This document shows, one piece after another, positions 5,100 through 5,295 of a DNA stretch of 5,295 nucleotides; the stretch's first letter is position 1; every line of letters starts with the position of its first letter. The DNA comes from JBDSGC01 sp046594105 (GTDB taxonomy: Bacteria > Acidobacteriota > Thermoanaerobaculia > Gp7-AA8). The stretch spans positions 1 through 5,295 of the forward strand of contig JBKJQB010000155.1 in NCBI GenBank assembly GCA_046594105.1, given 5' to 3'. The translations under genes and the position numbers were made by a program. A model generated the notes under the pieces. The model was not told where the DNA came from, searched no databases, and saw only the letters and a program-made list of their open reading frames with translations.

Positions 5100-5295
5100 T
5101 TACCCTCGTTCCATCAGTCGCGTCGCGTGCATGAGGAACTCCACGTTCCCTTCAGCACCCTTGATGGGGCTCTCCACCAGACCCTTCACCTCGAAGCCCA
5201 GGATGCGGGCAACATCGAGGACGCCCGAAACCGCCGCGGTTCGCTTCCCTTCGTCCCGCACGATGCTCCCTTTTCCGACATCTTTTTTCCCGAGC
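5100..5295 (-). CDS. tlyA: TlyA-family rRNA 2'-O-methyltransferase, C-terminal fragment
   Basis: The minus strand is open from the right edge to a TAA at 5102-5100, giving 64 complete codons of the 3' end of a gene. The translation contains VGKGSIVRDEGKR, then a helix ILGFEVKGLVESPIKGAEGN and a final VEFLMHATR. These match the C-terminus of TlyA/FtsJ-like methyltransferases, where GKGG-VRD, SP-GP-GN and EFL are conserved. TlyA methylates 16S and 23S rRNA with S-adenosylmethionine, and some homologues are annotated as hemolysins. The N-terminal S4 RNA-binding domain and most of the methyltransferase core lie outside the window, so catalytic residues cannot be checked. It is convergent with the reductase gene. 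There is no sign of truncation other than the window edge. Confidence 0.85.
   Translation of the reverse strand, partial: LGKKDVGKGSIVRDEGKRTAAVSGVLDVARILGFEVKGLVESPIKGAEGNVEFLMHATRLMERG

Overview
The window looks like ordinary chromosomal DNA from a GC-rich bacterium. It has long open frames, strongly GC-ending codons and several GTG starts. Two traits suggest Acidobacteriota or a related soil lineage: a DUF4388 (PATAN-like) protein, a family common in Acidobacteriota, Myxococcota and relatives, and intergenic palindromes built from 'GTCATCCTGAG ... GAAGGATCTGCA', a type I associate with acidobacterial genomes. This placement is inference, because the window holds no rRNA or other decisive marker.

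Layout, left to right. Positions 1-369 are non-coding and rich in palindromes: a perfect 24-bp inverted repeat with a 36-nt spacer, two compact GC hairpins, and a degenerate copy of a dispersed repeat next to the helicase stop codon. A UvrD/PcrA-type superfamily 1 DNA helicase runs leftward from 2769 (or from 2925, if an upstream GTG with a strong ribosome binding site is used) to 370. The divergent region 2770-3004 carries a 19-bp perfect dyad and a leader hairpin in front of tatA. Three genes then run rightward and look like one transcription unit: tatA (twin-arginine translocase pore subunit), a DUF4388 protein 24 nt downstream, and an rmlD-type dTDP-4-dehydrorhamnose reductase that overlaps the DUF4388 gene by 4 nt. 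Positions 4852-5099 are a second repeat-rich spacer with a 16-nt direct repeat and a 121-bp imperfect palindrome. At 5100 the 3' end of a leftward gene begins, encoding the C-terminus of a TlyA-family rRNA 2'-O-methyltransferase; it runs off the right edge.

Functionally this is housekeeping: DNA repair and replication (helicase), protein export (TatA), nucleotide-sugar synthesis for rhamnose-containing surface polysaccharide (RmlD) and ribosome modification (TlyA), plus one protein of unknown role (DUF4388). I see no CRISPR array, tRNA, rRNA, transposase, phage gene or defence cassette. No convincing new multi-gene system is present. The parts most worth a second look are the control region between the helicase and tatA, the unresolved helicase start, and the palindromic repeats that flank the gene block.
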